NCBI GenBank assembly: GCA_025359885.1
Contig: JANYDG010000112.1
Coordinates: 1-64,000 of the forward strand
DNA: 64,000 nt
Source: Acidobacteriota bacterium
Lineage (GTDB): Bacteria; Acidobacteriota; Terriglobia; Terriglobales; Acidobacteriaceae
Direction: 5' to 3'
Part shown: piece by piece, positions 58,841 to 64,000 of the stretch
Layout of the letters: the number at the start of each line of letters is the position of its first letter
Position numbering within the stretch: the first letter of the stretch is position 1
Position numbers and translations under genes: made by a program
The notes under the pieces: model-generated
Told to the model about the DNA's origin: nothing
The model's database searches: none
The model's input: only the letters and a program-made list of their open reading frames with translations

Positions 58841-59993
58841 CGGCCGGGTGATTGCGCCGGGTGGACTGATCGGGATTCTGGGTGGCGGGCAACTGGGCCG
58901 GATGACAGCGATGGCGGCTCGGACGATGGGGTACCGGGTGCGTGTGATGGACCCGGAGGCTGGCTGCCCGGCGAGCTTTGTGGTGGACGAGGTTGTCGTC
59001 GGCAAGTGGGATGATGTGGCAGCGGCGCGGCGGCTGGCGGCTGGCGTGGACGCGGTGACGCTGGAGATTGAGCAGATTGGCGTGGATGCGCTGCGGTCGG
59101 TGGCGGAGGTGGCTCCCCTGAGGCCGGGGGTGGAGCCGATCCGGGTGATTCAGGACAAAATCCTTCAAAAATTGTGGCTGCGCGAGCATGGGTTCCCGGT
59201 TGGGGATTTTTGCGTGGTGCGGGCTGAAGAGGAATTGCAGAGAGCGGTGGCGGAGCTGGGGGGACGGGTCTTTCTCAAGGTTGCGCGCGGGGGGTATGAC
59301 GGGCGGGGGCAGGCGCGGATCGGGTTTGCGGGCGCTGCGACCGAGGGGGAAGTTGCTGAAGCGTGGGCAAGTCTCAGTGGCAGGCCTGCGGTGGCAGAGC
59401 GGGCGCTGGAGCTGGATTTTGAGATCAGCGTGATGGCGGCTCGTTCGCCGAATGGGGAAGTGCGGAGTTATCCTGCGGCGCGGAACCATCATGTGGACCA
59501 GATACTGGCCTGGAGTGTGTTGCCGGCGGGAATTTCGGATGAGTTAGAAGAGAAGGCGCGAGGTATTGCGCAGGGGATTATTGCGAAGTTCGACCTAGAG
59601 GGGTTGTTGTGTATTGAAATGTTTGTGACGCGCGATGGTGAGCTGCTGGTGAATGAGCTCGCTCCCAGGCCGCATAACAGTTACCACCAGAGTGAGCGTG
59701 CGTGCGCGACGAGCCAGTTTGAGCAGTTAGTGCGGACGACGTGCAACTTGCCGCTGGGAGCAACTGAGGTGCTGATGCCAGCGGCGATTGTGAATCTGCT
59801 TGGGGAGGTGTGGTTGCAGGCCCCGAATGGTGAGCCAGACTTTGCGGCGGCGCTGACTGTGCCTGGGGTGCGGCTGCACTTGTACGAGAAAAAAGAGGCG
59901 CGTGCGGGGCGGAAGATGGGGCATCTTTCGGCGACAGGGGCGACGTTGGAAGAGGCGCTGGGCCGAGTGCTGGAGGCAAAGGGGCGGCTTTAA
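58833..59993 (+). CDS. purK: 5-(carboxyamino)imidazole ribonucleotide synthase
   Basis: A 386-residue ATP-grasp enzyme that carboxylates AIR to N5-CAIR using ATP and bicarbonate. Landmarks are LIGILGGGQLGRMTAMAART, QDKILQKLWLREHGFPVGDF, the ATP-grasp FLKVARGGYDGRGQARIG, and LLVNELAPRPHNSYHQSERA. The GTG start at 58833 overlaps the purE stop (GTGAGTAG), so translation is probably coupled. The much longer open frame upstream in the same phase runs inside purE and is rejected. Confidence 0.95.
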   Translation: MSSGRVIAPGGLIGILGGGQLGRMTAMAARTMGYRVRVMDPEAGCPASFVVDEVVVGKWDDVAAARRLAAGVDAVTLEIEQIGVDALRSVAEVAPLRPGVEPIRVIQDKILQKLWLREHGFPVGDFCVVRAEEELQRAVAELGGRVFLKVARGGYDGRGQARIGFAGAATEGEVAEAWASLSGRPAVAERALELDFEISVMAARSPNGEVRSYPAARNHHVDQILAWSVLPAGISDELEEKARGIAQGIIAKFDLEGLLCIEMFVTRDGELLVNELAPRPHNSYHQSERACATSQFEQLVRTTCNLPLGATEVLMPAAIVNLLGEVWLQAPNGEPDFAAALTVPGVRLHLYEKKEARAGRKMGHLSATGATLEEALGRVLEAKGRL

Positions 59994-60154
59994 GTAGATT
60001 TGGATTCAGCATTGTGGGCTGGTTAGGGTAGGCTTAATACGTCTTTCCATGGGCAATCTGTCGCGGACGACGAAGCTGGTTCGCCGGGTCCTCATCGAGG
60101 CAAGAACGTCTTGAAAAACATCGTCTGGAGGAATCCCCGTTATGAGGTGCGTCC

Positions 60155-61978
60155 ATGCTTATCTCAAAGTGCCGAACTGCGCGCGGGTTGAAGTTGATCG
60201 CGAGCAAACGGGTGGGAGTGCTGCTGGCACTTCTTGCGATTGCTGCTGCTTTGCCTGCGATTGCGCGTGCGGATGAGGAGCCATTTCCTTTACCGGCCCA
60301 GATGGATACGGTCGCGACGACGGCCTATGCGGCGCTACCGGAAGCGCCGGCTCCGATGCTTGATGCTGAGCGTGAGGTCGAACCTGCTGCCGATGCTGCG
60401 TTGGAATCGAATCCGGACCAGTGGATCTCCAGTGGGGTTGAGACGGCGGCCCCGGGCTTAGTGCGGTTGCAGGATTGCCCTTTTGACCAGACGAAGGCGC
60501 TGGAATGCCGGATGCACTGGATGCCGCTGCTGGCGAGCGCTTCAACTTTTTTGGCACTGCAAAACACAGCCAACCTGTATACGAGCTACTGGTACCGCTA
60601 CGAGACGATGCACGGCAAGTGGTGGGATCGCTATGTGGACTCGGTGGCGCGGTGGCGGTGGGATCACTGGAAAGATGACAACCCGTTTCTGGATGACTAT
60701 ATCGGTCACGGGATGATGGGCGCGATCACCAACAGCCTTTGGATTGAGAACGATCCCAAGGGGATGACGCTGGTTCAATCGAATCGCTGGCCTTACTGGC
60801 GGAGCCGACTGAGGGCAATGGAGTGGTCAACACTGTACAGCTTTGAATAGAAACTGGGGCCGGTTGGGGAGGCAGGGATTGGGCATAATGGCGACCACTT
60901 TTTCACCGACCATGGGGTGAGGACGAACGAGACAGGCTGGGTGGAGCTGGTGACGACGCCGGTGGTGGGGATGGGGTGGACGCTGGCGGAGGACGCGTTG
61001 GACCGGCATGTTGTGCGAGGGCTGGAGGAGCGGAGCCGGAATCCGATTCTGCTTTCGCTCTACCAGTTTTTGACGCCGGCCCGAGGGGTTGCAAATATCT
61101 TGCGATTTCGTGCGCCGTGGTACCGGGACTCGCGGGTGGTGAGGGCAGAGGGATTCTTTGCCGATGCAGGTGAGGGGTATTCGGTGAGCACGGCGGAGGC
61201 GATGCGAGGGGCAGGGCGAAAGCTGGGTGCGGTCGCTAATCTGGGGCGGTCGTCAGGGGGCGAGGGGCTAGAGCATTTTCAGGCATACCGTGAAGTGTCT
61301 AGCTTTCGCGAGGATGGATTTTTCTTGATGAAAAATCCAGTCAGCGGTGCGGCCTCCCTTTATACCCTTCCTGAAAATGCTTTAGAGGGTGACGCTGGGG
61401 TGGAGCCACGGACAAGACTGAATCCACGCTGGGCCGGCCCGGGTGGCAAACATGAGGTTGGGCTGGCGTGGGGGCTTTCGCTGATGAGCGGGCATGTTTT
61501 TGGGTATGCCGGCGGGGTGAAGTACATGCCTATTGTGGTGCGTTACTCGTATGAGTTTGCGCGGCATCGGGAGCTTTGGCGGCTGCGGTATTCGCCGGAA
61601 GTGACGGCGCTGGCGATGATGGACTGGCCGACGCCGAAGGGCAAGACGGTGTTTACAAAGCGCGAAAGGGTGTATGGCAGCGGGGTGAGCCCGGTGAGTT
61701 TGCAGATGGAGTTCAGGCCATTGAGCCGGATGCAGCCATTTGTGGGGATGAACGGCGGGTTTGTGTACTTTGCCGACCGGGTGCTGAACGCGCATGGATC
61801 GCAGTTCATGTACACGATTGGCCCGGCGGTCGGGGTGAACCTCTTTCGACTGAAACGGCAGGCGGTGACGATTGGATACCGGTACGATCATCTGTCGAAC
61901 GCGAACATCAGCCTGCATAACCCTGGGACGGACGCGAATGTGTTTTATTTGGGGATTTCGCGGTTTCGGACGCGTTAG
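60155..61978 (+). pseudogene. exported PagL-like (lipid A deacylase) barrel protein, broken by an in-frame stop
   Basis: One gene in a single phase, interrupted by TAG at 60848-60850. The first part has a signal peptide (VGVLLALLAIAAALPAIARA) and a conserved-looking domain ending MEWSTLYSFE. After the stop the same frame continues without a start as KLGPVGEAGIGHNGDHFFTD, then TGWVELVTTPVVGMGW, and finishes with a PagL-type barrel: PFVGMNGGFVYFADRVLNAH and YRYDHLSNANISLHNPG, containing the His-x-Ser pair of lipid A 3-O-deacylases. A 118-base MITE-like element (61268-61385) is translated in the linker. The downstream half alone would lack a signal peptide, so the gene is probably non-functional unless the stop is read through. 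Confidence 0.72.
61268..61385 (+). mobile_element. complete MITE-like element with 16-base terminal inverted repeats
   Basis: The left end CTAGAGCATTTTCAGG (61268-61283) and right end CCTGAAAATGCTTTAG (61370-61385) match at 15 of 16 positions when inverted. The centre is a palindrome GGATTTTTC-TTGAT-GAAAAATCC (about 61316-61338). It lies inside the PagL-like gene and is translated SFREDGFFLMKNPVSGAA. A partial second copy is at 19181-19270 in the opposite orientation. Confidence 0.75.
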
Positions 61979-62200
61979 GAATGAGCGGCTTGTTTGGCGG
62001 CACGGTGAACAGCAGATTCCCTGCAGGAATGACAGAAAGAAAAGCCAGTACAAGGGCAGGACGAGGAAGCCAGGCTGGGATTGATCATTCCCACCCTTCG
62101 ATGCGGTGTGGCTGCGTCGAAGGATGTGGCACCCAGATTTGGGACGATTGCGAGAACGGTGAAAGCAGATGATTCACCTTGTTCCTGATGACAAATCCTT
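61979..62200. other. spacer between convergent genes
   Basis: Contains CAGCAGATTCCCTGCAGGAA (about 62009-62028), a known-looking dispersed repeat word with a CCTGCAGG palindrome. No gene or clear terminator seen. Confidence 0.4.
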
Positions 62201-63826
62201 CTATCCGGTTGTCAGGCGATTTTTGGAGATTGGAGTTAGCTGCCACATGCTGAGGTGGGTGATGTCGGCTTTGTTGCCGGTGATGCTGGCGACGATTTCG
62301 GGGGCGGTGGGGCCGGGGTAGTAGAAGCGCCTGGTGAATGTGGCTTGATTGTTCACAAATAGTTCGATGACAGAACCATCGATATAGAAGTGAAGTTGAA
62401 GCGGCTCGTGGGCTGCCAACTGGATCGGTATCCTCTGCTGATCGACGACGATTTCCCCTGGATTGGCCTGGCTGTAGCGGATGGAGAGGTAGCTGGCGTC
62501 GATGGGTTTGTTTGCGTTTACCTGGGCATTTACGAGATCCAGGGTGAAGGGTTCGCTGCTGGGTTTGAGAATGCAGATGAGCTCGCCGCAGGCCTGCTTG
62601 AGGTTAGCGGAGGCGAGGAGGGTTTTGCTGGCGGTGCTTGAAGAGGGGGGTGCGGGGGTGAGCGAGAGCTTTTGCTCGTGCTGGCGGAGTTTCTGCGCGG
62701 CGGGAAGGGGGGCGATGCGGAGGCGGTCGTCTGTGCCGAGCGTGAGGACGCGGGGAATGGACATGAGGCCGGCCCAGCCGGAAGCGCTGAATTCTGCCTC
62801 GGGGCGGGTTTCTGGAATCCAGCCCCAGAGGATGCGGTTGCCGGATTTGTCGAGTTGAGTTTTGGGCGCGTAGAAGCTGCCGTAGTCGAGCAGGCCGGTG
62901 TGGAGCGGCGAGAAGACGAGGTTCTGGTGATCGATGGTGCCGGATTGCCAAAAGACTTTGCCTTGCGTGGAGTAGATGAGCACGTGCTTTCCGTTACCGA
63001 GCGGAAAAACATCGGGACACTCCCACATTTCGCCTGAATCGACGGGGTTGGTGGCGCTGGTGGCTTGGGTCGTGCCGGAGTGGAGGGGGTGGAGGTATTC
63101 CCAGTTTTCGAGGTCGGTGGATTTGTAGAGGAGGACGAGGCCCCCTTTTTTTGATTCGCCGGAGCCGACGGCGAGCAGCCAGCCGTCTTTGTAGAGCGCC
63201 GGTTCGCGCCAGGGGGCGGGGTCGCGGAAGCCGGTGACCTTGAGGCCGGTCGGCGGCAGGGGGATGATGGGGGCGGAGCGCTTGGTCCAAGTCTTGAGGT
63301 CGGGGTCGGTGGAGGTGGCGAGGAGCTGGGTTTCGCGGAAGTCGTTGTGGCCATCGCGGAGGGTGGCTTCGGCCTCGGCGCGGTCGGCGGGGACTTTTTG
63401 GACGCCGGTGTAGATGAAGTGGACGGTTTTGTCTTTAACGAGGGCGGTGCCAGAGAAGCAGCCGTCGGCGTCGGGGCCGCCCGGGGTGGGGGCGAGGGCA
63501 ATTGGCATGTGCTGCCAATGGATCATGTCGCGGGAGACGGAGTGGTACCAGTGCATATCTCCCCAGACGGCGGCGTGGGGGTTGTACTGGAAGAACATGT
63601 GGTATTTGCCGTTCCAATAGATGGGGCCGTTGGGGTCGTTCATCCAGTTGGCGGCGGGGAGCAGGTGGAACTGTGGCCGGCGGGGGTCATTCTGAAGATC
63701 TGCTGCGAGCGCCGGCGGTGTCGCGGCGAGGGCGCGAAGGAGGCGGGGATTCAGCAGGGCGGCGGCGGCGAGGGATTGCGCGGCGCCGGTAAGGATGCGG
63801 CGGCGGGTCAGATGCTCAAGGGTCAT
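62201..63826 (-). CDS. glycoside hydrolase family 32 (levanase/fructan hydrolase-like), Tat-exported
   Basis: About 541 residues from ATG 63826 (MTLEHLTRRRILTGAAQSLA, a twin-arginine signal); the open frame extends 84 bases upstream. GH32 hallmarks: nucleophile Asp in NWMNDPNGPIYWNGKYHMFF, the RDP motif in GFRDPAPW and acid/base Glu in MWECPDVFPLG. A C-terminal beta-sandwich ends SITGNKADITHLSMWQL. Members split beta-fructosides such as levan, inulin or sucrose; the precise substrate is not determinable. Confidence 0.88.
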   Translation of the reverse strand: MTLEHLTRRRILTGAAQSLAAAALLNPRLLRALAATPPALAADLQNDPRRPQFHLLPAANWMNDPNGPIYWNGKYHMFFQYNPHAAVWGDMHWYHSVSRDMIHWQHMPIALAPTPGGPDADGCFSGTALVKDKTVHFIYTGVQKVPADRAEAEATLRDGHNDFRETQLLATSTDPDLKTWTKRSAPIIPLPPTGLKVTGFRDPAPWREPALYKDGWLLAVGSGESKKGGLVLLYKSTDLENWEYLHPLHSGTTQATSATNPVDSGEMWECPDVFPLGNGKHVLIYSTQGKVFWQSGTIDHQNLVFSPLHTGLLDYGSFYAPKTQLDKSGNRILWGWIPETRPEAEFSASGWAGLMSIPRVLTLGTDDRLRIAPLPAAQKLRQHEQKLSLTPAPPSSSTASKTLLASANLKQACGELICILKPSSEPFTLDLVNAQVNANKPIDASYLSIRYSQANPGEIVVDQQRIPIQLAAHEPLQLHFYIDGSVIELFVNNQATFTRRFYYPGPTAPEIVASITGNKADITHLSMWQLTPISKNRLTTG

Positions 63827-64000
63827 GACGGGGTAATGCCTCCGGTTAGGGCTGTTTGCGTGGGACCGCGCGGCTGCGTGGCGGCGGGGTTCGTTCAGCC
63901 TTGCGGCCATGATACGCCGGGAGGGTAGTGTCCCGTGAGCGGAATGAATCGTGCGTTCGACACGCCGCTAGTTGGCGAGCATGGCGGCGAGGAGGGCCGT

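Noticed and set aside
60001-60150. tRNA or small RNA gene in the purK downstream spacer
   Set aside because: No cloverleaf or conserved T-loop sequence could be assembled.

Overview
The window is high-GC bacterial chromosome, most probably from an acidobacterium of the Terriglobia/Acidobacteriaceae type. Supporting this are a complete alternative complex III operon joined to a caa3-type oxidase, a PadR regulator next to a remnant of an acidobacterial duplicated orphan permease (ADOP), a HipA-like kinase/DUF3037 pair, and heavy colonisation by short heptamer and palindromic repeats. The family calls come from reading the translations. No database search was run and the genus is not resolved.

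Layout. 1-11150 (minus strand): respiratory operon actA-B-C-D-E-F, a one-helix protein, a SCO1-like copper chaperone, ctaC with a fused cytochrome c, and the start of ctaD, which runs off the left edge. 11151-13456: a structured non-coding stretch, an Ig-like fragment, a heptamer repeat tract and an aldehyde dehydrogenase. 13500-15700: an AT-richer restriction island with a cytosine methyltransferase reduced to about 42 codons, an XRE regulator, an HNH nuclease and a NaeI-type restriction endonuclease whose active-site spacing is intact. 15800-22700 (mostly plus): a TPR-glycosyltransferase, a ROK kinase, secreted proteins, a glutamine-amidotransferase-like hydrolase and rsmG. 22700-25230: parA and parB among five copies of an unusual parS-like palindrome plus one near-canonical parS-like site. 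Strand composition flips from C-rich to G-rich inside parA, so the replication origin is probably here. 25300-28300: an inserted accessory stretch with a dead IS1595-type transposase, a DUF3800 protein, a transglutaminase-like protein and a NucA/NucB-type nuclease. 28500-35000 (minus): a degenerate M48-like protein, dnaN, the ADOP remnant, PadR, and a large secreted NHL/Ig-like protein.

35400-58270 (all plus): a compact phage-derived head/tail cluster. It holds a 3,000-residue fibre/spike-like protein with a signal peptide, large terminase, the HipA-like/DUF3037 pair, portal, prohead protease, scaffold-like protein, major capsid protein, connectors, tail proteins, a hub-like protein and a small XhlA-like membrane protein. 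I found no integrase, phage repressor, replication genes, tape-measure protein or endolysin. Its base composition matches the host arm and host-type repeats occur in its spacers and in its portal gene. It therefore looks like a long-resident, possibly domesticated element such as a gene-transfer-agent-like or other virion-derived system. This is the strongest candidate for something undescribed.

58300-64000: purE-purK, a gene with a PagL-like barrel domain broken by an in-frame TAG and carrying a MITE-like element, and a GH32 fructan hydrolase.

How the parts work together: ActABCDEF would oxidise menaquinol and pass electrons to the caa3 oxidase, whose CuA site the SCO1-like protein would load. 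ParA, ParB and their sites would segregate the origin, next to the sliding clamp gene. A recurrent theme is that short repeats have entered reading frames (actE, the TPR protein, the amidotransferase, DUF3037, portal, the PagL-like gene). Tandem GGGATCA-type tracts keep the same polarity relative to the putative origin on both arms.
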